Shown here piece after piece: positions 42,586 through 51,377 of a stretch of 64,000 nucleotides of DNA. The stretch lies in assembly GCA_018396705.1 (NCBI GenBank), contig JAGTQZ010000004.1:1-64000 (forward strand), in the 5' to 3' direction. The stretch is from Candidatus Bathyarchaeota archaeon (GTDB taxonomy: Archaea > Thermoproteota > Bathyarchaeia > Bathyarchaeales > Bathycorpusculaceae). The notes below the pieces were generated by a model, which was given only the letters and a program-made list of their open reading frames with translations, made no database searches and was not told the DNA's origin. Position numbers and translations under genes: made by a program. The stretch's first letter is position 1; each line of letters opens with the position of its first letter.

Positions 42586-42933
42586 CTATTCAGAAGATTG
42601 CTCATTGATAGATTCTAGCTCGTAATCTTTTGGAATAGCCCAATTTTTGTATTCTATGTACATGCCAATTAGCGCGAATGTACCGCCAAAAAGCATGATC
42701 AAACCTCCGATGACATAAACCCAAAAACTCCCAACATTTAAGATGTACCTAAGCGAGAAAATAGATGAGCCGATGGCAAGAAATAAAACTCCAATGCAAA
42801 CAAAGCGCCACGGCCTATCCATGATTCCTCCTTTAAAAACAGAAAATAATCGACAAGCGAAATAGACAAGGCAAACATTTACAACCAAAGCGGTTACATT
42901 TAGCACGACACTGATAATCTCCATATCCATCAC
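42586..42933 (-). CDS. Four-TM membrane protein
   Basis: A 115-residue protein with four predicted TM segments (ISVVLNVTALVVNVCLVYFA, FVCIGVLFLAIGSSIFSL, VYVIGGLIMLFGGTFALI among them) and a short acidic cytoplasmic tail. No family recognised. It is monocistronic and faces away from the isocitrate dehydrogenase gene. Confidence 0.68.
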   Translation of the reverse strand: MMDMEIISVVLNVTALVVNVCLVYFACRLFSVFKGGIMDRPWRFVCIGVLFLAIGSSIFSLRYILNVGSFWVYVIGGLIMLFGGTFALIGMYIEYKNWAIPKDYELESINEQSSE

Positions 42934-43184
42934 TATTCAAATTTGCAAATGCGTAATAGTCAAAATACTTTACACTTTAGGGTTATGAACCCAGAATTCA
43001 TACAAGAAATTCGGATCATACAGACTTTACTGTTATAAAGGAACCAGCTTTTGGAGAAATAATCTAAAACAAACCGACTTTTTGCTTCTATGATATAATA
43101 GGGGCCTTTTAACATTGTAAAAAAGTTTAAGAGAAAAAGCATGTCAATAACCTATAAACATGAAAAGGAAGGCTTCAGATCGAT

Positions 43185-44423
43185 TTGACTGAAAAGATTA
43201 CAATGGAAAATCCCATTGTGGAAATTGATGGAGACGAAATGGCTAGGGTTATGTGGGCTTGGGTTAAAGAGAAACTCATCTTACCATACGTGGATCTAAA
43301 AGTTGAATACTATGATCTTAACATCAAAAACAGGGACGAAACCAATGATCAAATTACCGTGCAAGCAGCTGAAGCAGTGAAAAGATGGAGAGTTGGTGTT
43401 AAGTGCGCTACAATAACACCGAATGTGGAAAGAGTAAAGGAGTATAATTTAAAAAGAGAGTTGAAGAGTCCCAATGCGACCATTAGAAATCTTTTGGACG
43501 GAACAATTTTCAGAACCCCCATAATGTTGAGTAACATTGTTCCGGCAGTACGTTTCTGGAAGAAACCAATAGTTGTAGCAAGGCATGCATTTGGAGACAT
43601 ATACGATGGCGTAGGTTTCAGATTTGATGGACCTGCTGAGGCTGAAATCGTTGTTAAACAACATTGCGGTAAAGAAACACGAATAAAATTTCCCGCCTTC
43701 CGTGACGCTGGTGTCCTCCAAGGAATATATAATTTAGATTCTTCCATAGAAAGCTTCGCCAAGACATCTTTTAGGTTTGCTTTAGAAAACAAGCTGGACT
43801 TATGGTTTGCTGCAAAGGATACTGTCTCAAAGGTTTACGATGGCAGATTTAAGGAAATTTTCATTAAAGTTTTCGAGGAGGAGTATGAAAGAGCATTTGA
43901 AGAAGCTAGATTGACGTTTCACTACTTTCTTGTGGATGACGCGGTGGCTAGAGCGATTAGATCTCCAGGAGGTTTCGTCTGGGCTTGTAAAAATTATGAT
44001 GGTGATGTAATCTCAGACCTAATAGCATCTGCCTATGGAGGCAGCATAGCTTTAATGACTTCGATTCTTTTTTCGCCGGAAGGCCACTTCTTGTCTGAAG
44101 CAGCTCACGGCACGGTACAAAAGCATTATTACAAACACTTGAAAGGCGAGAAAACTTCGACAAATCCCATAGGTATAATATTCGCTTGGACCGCTGCTCT
44201 TAGAAGACGGGGTGAACTGGATGGAACAAAAGAACTGGTAAATTTTGCATTCATGTTGGAAAAAGCTGTAAGAGTTACTGTTGAAAAAGACGGAATAATG
44301 ACCGCCGATATAGCAAAAATTTCGGAGCCTGCTGTGGCTAACGCCGCCTCAACACAAGAGTTCATAGAAGCTGTTAAAAAGAATTTTGAAACGATTCTGA
44401 AACATAAATTTGCGAATATTTAA
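43185..44423 (+). CDS. icd: Isocitrate dehydrogenase, NADP-dependent, eukaryotic-like (type II)
   Basis: A 412-residue homodimeric type II isocitrate dehydrogenase, which converts isocitrate to 2-oxoglutarate and CO2 with NADP+. Diagnostic segments are VEIDGDEMARVMWAWVKEKL, SPNATIRNLLDGTIFRTPI (substrate-binding Ser/Asn/Arg), VARHAFGDIYDGVGFRF, and HGTVQKHYYKHLKGE for the coenzyme site. The start is TTG 43185. It lies just before leuC/leuD-like dehydratase genes and near a LeuA/HCS-like synthase, so it is the last step of a probable citrate-to-2-oxoglutarate cassette. This is not the IPMDH-like family used for homoisocitrate. Confidence 0.95.
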   Translation: MTEKITMENPIVEIDGDEMARVMWAWVKEKLILPYVDLKVEYYDLNIKNRDETNDQITVQAAEAVKRWRVGVKCATITPNVERVKEYNLKRELKSPNATIRNLLDGTIFRTPIMLSNIVPAVRFWKKPIVVARHAFGDIYDGVGFRFDGPAEAEIVVKQHCGKETRIKFPAFRDAGVLQGIYNLDSSIESFAKTSFRFALENKLDLWFAAKDTVSKVYDGRFKEIFIKVFEEEYERAFEEARLTFHYFLVDDAVARAIRSPGGFVWACKNYDGDVISDLIASAYGGSIALMTSILFSPEGHFLSEAAHGTVQKHYYKHLKGEKTSTNPIGIIFAWTAALRRRGELDGTKELVNFAFMLEKAVRVTVEKDGIMTADIAKISEPAVANAASTQEFIEAVKKNFETILKHKFANI

Positions 44424-44506
44424 AAGGACGTGCGATATAATCGCTTGTTATATGGTCTACATGATCATTGAAAAGAAAAAGAACAGTAAGTGGGAGAGTA
44501 TTCAAT

Positions 44507-45715
44507 ATGACAACAACCGTTGAAAAAATCCTCGCCGAGGCTTCGGGAGCAAAACGTGTTGCTCCCGGAGAGTTCGTTGTTGCTGACGTTAACTTTGTCT
44601 TCGCTCATGACGGAACAGCGCCTCTAATGATTGATGTAATAACCGAATTTGGGGTGAAAAACCTTAAAATGGCCGGCAAAAGCGCTCTATTCATAGACCA
44701 TGCGGCACCAAGCCCCTCCGTACAAAATGCTATTCTTCACATAAAAATGAGGGAGTTCGCAAATCGATTTGGAGTTAAACTCTTTGACGTTGGAGAAGGC
44801 ATTTGTCATCAAGTAATTATGGATCACCAGTTTGTTAAGCCTGGAGACATCGTAGTCGGTGCAGACTCACACACAACACTCCATGGAGCTGTAGGTGCCT
44901 TTGGAGTGGGCGTCGGCAGCACGGATGCCGCTTTTGCAATTGCATTTGGAAAATTATGGTTTAAGGTTCCTGAAAGCATAAAAATAACATTTAAAGGTAC
45001 ATTAAATCCTGGAGTAAGCTCAAAGGATATAGCCTTAGCTTTGCTAAAAGAATTGGGAACCGATGGCGCCAGCTACATGGCTATTGAGTATCACGATGAA
45101 CTTTCACCAAAACTTTCCCAATCTTCAAGGGCTACAATTTCAAATCTATCAGCGGAAATGGGTGCAAAAGTCGCCATATTTCCGGCAGCGCCTTTCACTC
45201 CCGAGAAAAATGCCTCTTATGCCTCAGAAATTGACCTAGATTGCAGCAGGCTTGAGCCACTAATCGCCAAGCCCCCTCTTCCATCCAATGTTGTTCCGGT
45301 TTCAGACATTGAAGGCTTAGAGGTAGATGAAGTGTTCATAGGAAGCTGTACAAACGGTAGACTTGAAGATCTAGAAATAGCTGCCAAGATATTGAAAGGG
45401 AAAAAGGTTAAGAGAAATGTGAGGTGCATTGTTATTCCAGCGTCAAGGCAGATCTACGAAAAAGCTGTCGAAAACGGCATAATAGAAACGCTGGTTAAAT
45501 CAGGCTGTGTCATAGGACCACCAACATGTGGGCCATGCGTAGGTGCTCACATGGGACTGCTCGGTCCTGAAGAGACTGCAATATCAACTGCAAACAGAAA
45601 CTTTACAGGAAGAATGGGTGACCCAAAAGCCAAGATATTTCTAGCAAGTCCCGCAACGGCCGCGGCTTCAGCTCTGGAAGGAAAAATATCTGACCCAAGA
45701 AAATATTTGGGGTGA
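44507..45715 (+). CDS. Aconitase-family dehydratase large subunit (LeuC/HacA/aconitase-like)
   Basis: A 402-residue large subunit of the split aconitase/isopropylmalate isomerase family. [4Fe-4S] ligands lie in GSCTNGRLEDLEIAAKIL and GPPTCGPCVGAHMG. VGADSHTTLHGAVGAFGVG and ATANRNFTG-like STANRNFTGRMGD are typical. ATG 44507 has GGGAGAG about eight bases upstream, and the TTG at 44468 adds a non-conserved basic stretch. Annotators would call it 3-isopropylmalate or homoaconitate dehydratase. The isocitrate dehydrogenase next door suggests that citrate/isocitrate may be the substrate. Confidence 0.9.
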   Translation: MTTTVEKILAEASGAKRVAPGEFVVADVNFVFAHDGTAPLMIDVITEFGVKNLKMAGKSALFIDHAAPSPSVQNAILHIKMREFANRFGVKLFDVGEGICHQVIMDHQFVKPGDIVVGADSHTTLHGAVGAFGVGVGSTDAAFAIAFGKLWFKVPESIKITFKGTLNPGVSSKDIALALLKELGTDGASYMAIEYHDELSPKLSQSSRATISNLSAEMGAKVAIFPAAPFTPEKNASYASEIDLDCSRLEPLIAKPPLPSNVVPVSDIEGLEVDEVFIGSCTNGRLEDLEIAAKILKGKKVKRNVRCIVIPASRQIYEKAVENGIIETLVKSGCVIGPPTCGPCVGAHMGLLGPEETAISTANRNFTGRMGDPKAKIFLASPATAAASALEGKISDPRKYLG

Positions 45716-45722
45716 AGTATTC

Positions 45723-46250
45723 ATGATTAAAGGTAAGGCAATTAAACTTGGAGATGACATTAACACAGATCTAGTCATTGCTGGCAGGTATAAGTTTAAA
45801 TCTGTTTCCATCGAAGAAATGGCGCAACACATATTCGAGGATATTGACCCCTCCCTTGCCTCTCGAATAAAACCTGGCGACATAGTTGTTGCTGGAAAAA
45901 ACTTTGGTTGCGGTTCAAGCAGAGAGCAAGCTCCAAGAGTTATGGTGAAAGCAGGAATTTCCGCAGTTATTGCAAAATCTTTTGCCAGAATCTTTTTCAG
46001 GAACGCCATAAATGTCGGCCTACCTGCCATTGTAGTTGAAGGAAAATTTGTGGATTCCACGTCGGAGTATGACTTGCTTGAAATAGACCTTACAAAAAAC
46101 ACTATTAAAAACTTGACAAAAGACATAGAAGCAAAATTTAAGCCGTTCCCGCAACAGCTTCTACAAATATTGGAGGCCGGAGGGCTCGTCTCATACGTGA
46201 AAAAGAAAATTTCTCTTAATGAGCTAGACAGTGACGTTTCAATCTGGTAA
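45723..46250 (+). CDS. Aconitase-family dehydratase small subunit (LeuD/HacB-like)
   Basis: A 175-residue swivelling-domain subunit. INTDLVIAGRYKFK at the start and KNFGCGSSREQAPRVMVKAG are diagnostic. The loop after Gly-Arg, which in studied archaeal paralogues reads YLRT-like (homoaconitase) or YLV-like (isopropylmalate isomerase) and sets substrate choice, reads YKFK here, so neither substrate is predicted. It lies seven bases after the large subunit and forms a heterodimer with it. Confidence 0.92.
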   Translation: MIKGKAIKLGDDINTDLVIAGRYKFKSVSIEEMAQHIFEDIDPSLASRIKPGDIVVAGKNFGCGSSREQAPRVMVKAGISAVIAKSFARIFFRNAINVGLPAIVVEGKFVDSTSEYDLLEIDLTKNTIKNLTKDIEAKFKPFPQQLLQILEAGGLVSYVKKKISLNELDSDVSIW

Positions 46251-46261
46251 GTTATTGAAAA

Positions 46262-47464
46262 CTAAGCGAGCAGTTTCAACGTTCTCAATATGGACTTGAA
46301 TTCCTCCTCTTTTAAAGAAGCTTTCCGCCCGCTCTCGTAAAGCTCCCTAACTTTTTCCACAACAGCCATCAAGGCTTCGTCGCTTGGAGCTTTTCCGGTT
46401 ATCTCAATAATCTTATATTTAATGACATTTTTTCCAGAGTTTCTACCTATTGTTATCCGTCGTTCATTTCCTACAAGCTCCGGTGGATATGGTTCATATG
46501 TTAGTGGGTCGTTTATAACTCCGTGGGTGTGAATGCCGGACTCGTGGGCAAAGCAATAGCTGCCCACTATCGCCTTGTTTGGCGGAATAACGTAGCCAGT
46601 TGCACGGCTTATAAGATCGGCGAGCTGTGTCAATTTTTGAGTTTTCCCTTCAAATTTCTTGACACAGTAATGCATGTAAAGGTTCATAAGAACTTTTTCT
46701 GTTTCCGCGTTTCCGGCACGTTCACCTATACCTAGAAAAGTTGTGCTTGCGTAGATTTTATCCCACACTCCAGAGGCAGCCCTTATAGCAGCAATAGTGT
46801 TCTCAACAGCGTTTCCAAAGTCATCGTGAGCATGAATTTCAATATTCTTGATTTTTGTTTCTTTAAGAGCTTTCACTTTCGCTGGAATACCATTGGGCAA
46901 CGGTGCATTTGGATCAGAGAGCCCTATCCCAACAGTATCGCAGATGCGGTAGCATTCAGCACCTGCATCGGCTATAGCGTTAACGAACTTTTTCTCAAAG
47001 TTCCAGTCAGCTCGGGTGCTGTCCTCTCCATGGACAAAAACTCTAAGCCCGTGGTCCTTGGCGTATTCAACTACGTCAACAACTTTTTCCAAAAGTTGGT
47101 CAGGTGTCTTATCCGGCCATTTCGCCTTAAAATGAATATAAGAAACTGGATGGGATATCCCAACTTCTTTAAAATCACATTGTAGCGCACTGTCTATATC
47201 TTCTCGAGCAGCTCTGCACCATCCGGCAACTCTGAAATCCAAACCCATATCGAGAATCAGTTTTGCCGCCTTCTTGTCTGTTTTCTGATAATGAAAAAGC
47301 TCAATGCGTTCCACACCAACTTCATATAGAAGTTGCGCTATTTTCGCCGCATCCTCGGGATCCACTGCTAAACCCGGCATTTGGATGCCGTCTCTCAGCG
47401 TAGTATCATCGATTATTGGGTCCGTTTTCAAGCACATTTTAAAATAGAAATCTCTAAAGCTCAT
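46262..47464 (-). CDS. Homocitrate synthase / isopropylmalate synthase-family enzyme (possible citrate synthase)
   Basis: A 400-residue member of the DRE-TIM metallolyase family: metal-binding DDTTLRDGIQMPG, FHYQKTDKKAAKLILDMGLD, EIHAHDDFGNAVENTIAA, and the family loop TFLGIGERAGNAETEKVL. It condenses acetyl-CoA with a 2-oxoacid. The regulatory C-terminal domain of LeuA is missing, as in NifV/HCS and Re-type citrate synthases. The active-site Glu of DGEQ is Ile here. It is convergent with the small subunit, 11 bases apart. Substrates could be 2-oxoglutarate (homocitrate), pyruvate (citramalate) or oxaloacetate (citrate), and the neighbouring NADP-IDH favours the last, by inference. Confidence 0.88.
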   Translation of the reverse strand: MSFRDFYFKMCLKTDPIIDDTTLRDGIQMPGLAVDPEDAAKIAQLLYEVGVERIELFHYQKTDKKAAKLILDMGLDFRVAGWCRAAREDIDSALQCDFKEVGISHPVSYIHFKAKWPDKTPDQLLEKVVDVVEYAKDHGLRVFVHGEDSTRADWNFEKKFVNAIADAGAECYRICDTVGIGLSDPNAPLPNGIPAKVKALKETKIKNIEIHAHDDFGNAVENTIAAIRAASGVWDKIYASTTFLGIGERAGNAETEKVLMNLYMHYCVKKFEGKTQKLTQLADLISRATGYVIPPNKAIVGSYCFAHESGIHTHGVINDPLTYEPYPPELVGNERRITIGRNSGKNVIKYKIIEITGKAPSDEALMAVVEKVRELYESGRKASLKEEEFKSILRTLKLLA

Positions 47465-47906
47465 CTAGGTAGCCTCACGTGTAAAACGGTTTTGCGCGGT
47501 TGCTTAAGATCGTATGACTCCCTCATTATCCTTCGCTTTTTCACCATGCATTAACAATTCCGTTTTTAAATTTCAATGGGTGTATAAAAATATTTTGTTT
47601 AAGAAAACTTTTATAAAATTGCTAAAACCGCTATATGAATAAATGTTCAATAAAATATCATAAATTACATACAAAATTTTAGCAATGATTATCAATAATT
47701 GGACGTTTAGACTCTTAACCGAGACTTCGCAATCACTATGTTGAGCTTTATGGATAAGGAAAGTTGAATCAATTCATTAATGTTTGTCAGCCCGCCTTAC
47801 TGCAAATATCCGTCTAAATACAAAAGACAACATCCTCCATTAGCTCTAACATAAGCTAAACCTTTTATATTACATGTACAGCTAAAAATATGCTTGGTGA
47901 TTATTG
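47465..47906. other. Gene-free AT-rich intergenic region
   Basis: A 440-bp, AT-rich space between divergent synthase and CBS genes. No ORF with a ribosome site, no tRNA and no repeat was found. A TATA-like CCTTTTATATTAC (about 47861-47873) precedes the CBS gene. Confidence 0.5.
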
Positions 47907-48326
47907 ATGCCTCTTTCCTTGAAAGTTCGAGATGTTATGGAGAGCAATGTTGTGATTCTCGATGGCAAACGCACGGCTGGAGAAGCGTTGAAAGAGATGA
48001 TGGAGAATAATGTGTGGTCGATAATTGTTAGTGTTGATGGTATTCCAACAGGGGTTGTTACCGAGAGGGACTTGTTGAGGAGGATCATCGCCAAAAACCT
48101 CGATATCAAAAAGGTGCTATTGAAAGATATAATGTCATGTCCTTTAATAACCATAAAACCAGACGCGCCTATTGGCGAAGCATGGGACCTTATGGCCGAG
48201 AAGAATGTTAGGCGCTTGTACGTTGTCGAAGGTGGAAAGATTATAGGTAGGGTCACACAGACAGGTTTATTCAAAAAGATGTTGGATGTATTGTTAGCGC
48301 TAGCGTCTGTAAAATATACACTATAA
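47907..48326 (+). CDS. CBS-domain pair protein
   Basis: A 139-residue stand-alone CBS pair. The first CBS is VRDVMESNVVILDGKRTAGEALK to IPTGVVTERDLLRRIIAKN. The second is LKDIMSCPLITIKPDAPIGE to KIIGRVTQTGLFKKM. Such proteins bind adenine nucleotides and often modulate enzymes or transporters encoded nearby, but no partner is evident. ATG 47907 is preceded by GGTGAT. A TATA box lies about 40 bases upstream. Confidence 0.92.
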   Translation: MPLSLKVRDVMESNVVILDGKRTAGEALKEMMENNVWSIIVSVDGIPTGVVTERDLLRRIIAKNLDIKKVLLKDIMSCPLITIKPDAPIGEAWDLMAEKNVRRLYVVEGGKIIGRVTQTGLFKKMLDVLLALASVKYTL

Positions 48327-48440
48327 ACATTCTCTGAAATCCTTTTTATTTGTAGCTAAATGCCTAGCATTTTTATAAAAATGTTTATAGCTATATAACT
48401 GATATAAAACTATGTGTATGGAGTTAATGGAGTTATCCTT

Positions 48441-48617
48441 ATGTCTAAAGAATGTCCCCATGATAAAACGGAATTCCTTGGAGAGCAGAAAGGCGAAAAA
48501 GGAGCTAATCGCTATTACAGATGTTTAAAATGCGGTTGTGTTTTGATACTGTCAGAGGACGGTGTCTTATATAGCGTACAAAAGAAAGATGAAAGTATTA
48601 GTGACAAGTCCACTTAA
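48441..48617 (+). CDS. Small zinc-ribbon protein
   Basis: A 58-residue protein from ATG 48441 with one Cys in KECPHDKTEFLG and CLKCGCVLILSEDG, a pattern like other small archaeal zinc ribbons of unknown function. The frame upstream to 48414 is a non-conserved extension. It sits alone in a 400-bp interval between the CBS and U32 genes. Confidence 0.65.
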   Translation: MSKECPHDKTEFLGEQKGEKGANRYYRCLKCGCVLILSEDGVLYSVQKKDESISDKST

Positions 48618-48730
48618 TTGAGAGCTTAGTCTTCTCCAAGCCCTTCGGAGTTTGGTATTGATTCTAAAAACATTCTCCACAATATAAATTAAACCGTAAC
48701 TCCCTCCATTTTATTCGAGGTTTAAATAAG

Positions 48731-49927
48731 ATGACTGTGAAGCTCTGCATACCCACAACTTTTGAGGATTCCTTTTTAGAAAAATTAAAGGAGTTAAATT
48801 ACAAATATTCACAAACAAATGTTCAAATTTATGAAGTATACGGTTCGCTTAAAACGTCGATTCTAGGAACAGGGTGGCCCTCAACGGTCCTCCCAGAAAT
48901 TAACGAAGAAGGACTTGCTCGCCACGTTGAGAAAGCCCATTCCTGCGGTTTTAAGTTTGCATATACTTTAAATGCTGTTTGTATGAACTTGGTTGAATAT
49001 ACCGAAGAGGGGAGAAGCGCCCTTAACGAGCTTTTAGAGAAACTTTCGAAAATGAAAGTTGACATTTTGATAGTTGCAATACCTTACCTTATCGATTATA
49101 TAGCAAACAACTATCCAGAATTCAAAATTAACGCTTCTTCGCTGTGTTACATAGACTCTTTGAATAGAGCCCGCGTTTATGAAAGTCTAGGAGCTTCCAG
49201 ACTAACATTGAGCGAGGATGTTAATCGCTGTTTCAGCTTAATAAAGCTCATAAGAGAGAACGTCAAAGTCGAACTGGAAGTTATAGCCAACAACGGTTGT
49301 CTACTTAAGTGTCCCTTCAGAACTTATCATAACACGATAACCGCCCATGTATCGCAAAATATCATTTCTGATTCAATAGGATTCACATACAAACCTTACC
49401 CTTTCATGAGATGCACGTTGGAAAGATTGAGTAATCATAAGGAGATTATCAAGGCACCATGGTTTAGACCGGAAGATGTCAAATATTACTCCATGTTGGG
49501 AATAGATTACATCAAAATAGCTGGACGCGGGTTGCCTGAAAGAGACTTACTAAAACTTGTTGAAGCTTACCTTTCAGGCGGGTACGATGGCGATATTTAT
49601 GCCTTAATTGATAATTCTTACATGCATTTTTGCTGGGACATGTTTGACACAACAGCCGAGCCGTTGCCACCATTGAAAATATCTATTGATAACCGATCTT
49701 TAGACGGTTGGTATGAATATTTCGTGAATAACAATCCACCATGTTTAATTGGATGTGGAGACTGCAATTACTGTGGGAAGATTGCCGAAAAAGTTGTTAA
49801 AACAGATCCATACGTCGAAAAGATGTATATTGAGAGAATAAAGAAGATTATAGGCAAGATTACGTCAACTAAACCTCCAATAAAAATACAACAAAGCGAT
49901 AAGGGAAGAATTGTAACGTATACCTGA
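48731..49927 (+). CDS. U32-family (peptidase U32 / UbiU-UbiV-like) Fe-S protein
   Basis: A 398-residue TIM-barrel protein of the U32 family. The typical iron-sulfur region ELEVIANNGCLLKCPFR is in the middle (about 190-205), later Cys lie in FMRCTLERL, and a C-terminal CLIGCGDCNYCGKIAEK resembles a second metal site. Members such as UbiU/V and RlhA use [4Fe-4S] clusters in oxygen-independent hydroxylation. Many others, including this one, have unknown substrates. It precedes a CCG-domain Fe-S protein by about 70 bases, and both face the oxidoreductase genes. Confidence 0.83.
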   Translation: MTVKLCIPTTFEDSFLEKLKELNYKYSQTNVQIYEVYGSLKTSILGTGWPSTVLPEINEEGLARHVEKAHSCGFKFAYTLNAVCMNLVEYTEEGRSALNELLEKLSKMKVDILIVAIPYLIDYIANNYPEFKINASSLCYIDSLNRARVYESLGASRLTLSEDVNRCFSLIKLIRENVKVELEVIANNGCLLKCPFRTYHNTITAHVSQNIISDSIGFTYKPYPFMRCTLERLSNHKEIIKAPWFRPEDVKYYSMLGIDYIKIAGRGLPERDLLKLVEAYLSGGYDGDIYALIDNSYMHFCWDMFDTTAEPLPPLKISIDNRSLDGWYEYFVNNNPPCLIGCGDCNYCGKIAEKVVKTDPYVEKMYIERIKKIIGKITSTKPPIKIQQSDKGRIVTYT

Positions 49928-49997
49928 AGGCTGAAACGAAAGCTTAAAGTCTATTACTGCCTTGTAATACTCTGCATCAAAAGAGGACAATTTGAAA

Positions 49998-51083
49998 ATG
50001 GATACATTAACCAGTATAATTGAGAATTGTACTGAATGCCAACTTTGCGTTCAAGAATGCCCATTTTTGTTGAAACATAACAAAACGCCAAAGAAACTTG
50101 CAGAAGAACTTGCAGAAAACGTTAAATTAAGTAAAAATTATGTTAAGGAATGTTTTTTATGCGGCTTATGCCGGGCAGTTTGCCCTTTAGATCTAGATTT
50201 TCCTCAAGTTGTTTCACAAGCAAGACAAAAGCTGGCGCGTGAACTTGCCGCCAACTCATGTTACAAGCTTTCTCTACCCGATGAAAGCCTCTTTTTTCCA
50301 ACAGCGTATAGAACGCATAAAAACTTGCGGTATGATTCACTTAAGAGAGAATTTTTCAAGTATGCCTTTTTTCCTGGCTGCGCTATGTCATGTTATTCTC
50401 CGGAAGCCACTGTAAAAGTTTACGAAAAGCTTGTAGAAAGATTTAATGATGTAAGCTTGGTTGATCAATGTTGCGGTAAACCATTAACAGACGTGGGCCT
50501 AAGCGATAGAGCCTCGAAATGGCTTACGCGGCTAAAGTTATATCTGAAAGAGCATGGTTGCACGGACATCGTGACAGCTTGCCCTATGTGTTATTACTAT
50601 TTACAGTCCAATTTTCAAGGTAAATTTCACATAGTCACAATTTACGAAACTTTACGGGATTTCTTTAGAGAAAGTATAAAAACAGTTGATTTAAAAGTCG
50701 CAGTCCACGACAGTTGTCCGGACAGATTTAAAGGAATTTTCGCTAAACAGGTTAGAGAATTATTCAGAGACAATCAACTTGTAGAGATGACCCATAATAA
50801 GGAAAGGTCTGTGTGTTGCGGAGCGGGGGGACTTGTTTCATGCGCTGACCCAAACCTTACAGTCGCTTCCTCATTAATTAGAGTGGGGGAGTTTTTGGAA
50901 TCTGGAGCTGACCTGATGATTGTTTACTGTTATACATGTGCACAAGTATTTTGGGCTTCCCAGCCCATGGTGCAAACAAAACACGTTATAGATCTAGCTC
51001 TGAAAACCAAAGACGCGTCAGAAAACATTAAAAATCAAGAGGTTAGCAAATTTGCAGAGGGGCTGTTAATAGGAAGAATTTAA
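49998..51083 (+). CDS. CCG-domain Fe-S oxidoreductase (HdrD/GlcF-like)
   Basis: A 361-residue protein: two N-terminal ferredoxin clusters (CTECQLCVQECPFL and CFLCGLCRAVCPLD), then two CCG domains, FFPGCAMSCYS ... VDQCCGKPLTD and VHDSCPDRFKG ... SVCCGAGGLVS. In heterodisulfide reductase D and relatives these motifs bind an unusual [4Fe-4S] cluster for disulfide or oxidation chemistry. Here it is a stand-alone unit without HdrA/E-type partners. ATG 49998 is preferred over the TTG at 49992. The U32 gene precedes it on the same strand. Confidence 0.88.
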   Translation: MDTLTSIIENCTECQLCVQECPFLLKHNKTPKKLAEELAENVKLSKNYVKECFLCGLCRAVCPLDLDFPQVVSQARQKLARELAANSCYKLSLPDESLFFPTAYRTHKNLRYDSLKREFFKYAFFPGCAMSCYSPEATVKVYEKLVERFNDVSLVDQCCGKPLTDVGLSDRASKWLTRLKLYLKEHGCTDIVTACPMCYYYLQSNFQGKFHIVTIYETLRDFFRESIKTVDLKVAVHDSCPDRFKGIFAKQVRELFRDNQLVEMTHNKERSVCCGAGGLVSCADPNLTVASSLIRVGEFLESGADLMIVYCYTCAQVFWASQPMVQTKHVIDLALKTKDASENIKNQEVSKFAEGLLIGRI

Positions 51084-51144
51084 TTTTGGCCCTAAACTCA
51101 ACGTCGGCATGGATTTTTTGTTCCGTTAAATTAAGTAGGTTAGG

Positions 51145-51285
51145 ATGATTAGAAAAAGCCAGTATTGTTCTTTTGCAGATGATTTTTGGCTATACTGCAA
51201 TAAGATTGGTCTTTGCTGCTGTAAGTGCAAAGGTATTAAATTAAACTTGTATCAAAAAGAGTGTATCTTTGTGTTTACCATTTAA
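51145..51285 (+). CDS. Possible cysteine-rich small protein (46 aa)
   Basis: ATG 51145 with AGGT nearby opens 46 codons. The product has seven cysteines, five of them clustered in YCNKIGLCCCKCKG, with one near each end (QYCSF and YQKECIF), a pattern suited to zinc or Fe-S binding. It lies between the CCG-domain gene and the convergent Fe-S subunit gene, where no other feature is seen. No family recognised; the ORF could be chance. Confidence 0.35.
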   Translation: MIRKSQYCSFADDFWLYCNKIGLCCCKCKGIKLNLYQKECIFVFTI

Positions 51286-51377
51286 GTTAGTGTTTTTTCT
51301 TAAACATTTGAGCTTGTGTCTTAATCACGGCTATGCTTTTTCTGTATTGTCCGCAAAGAAATGTCTGCTTTTAAAGG

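Noticed and set aside
44507-47464. Leucine biosynthesis operon (leuCDA)
   Set aside because: No leuB is present, the LeuA regulatory domain is missing, and the neighbouring dehydrogenase is type II IDH.
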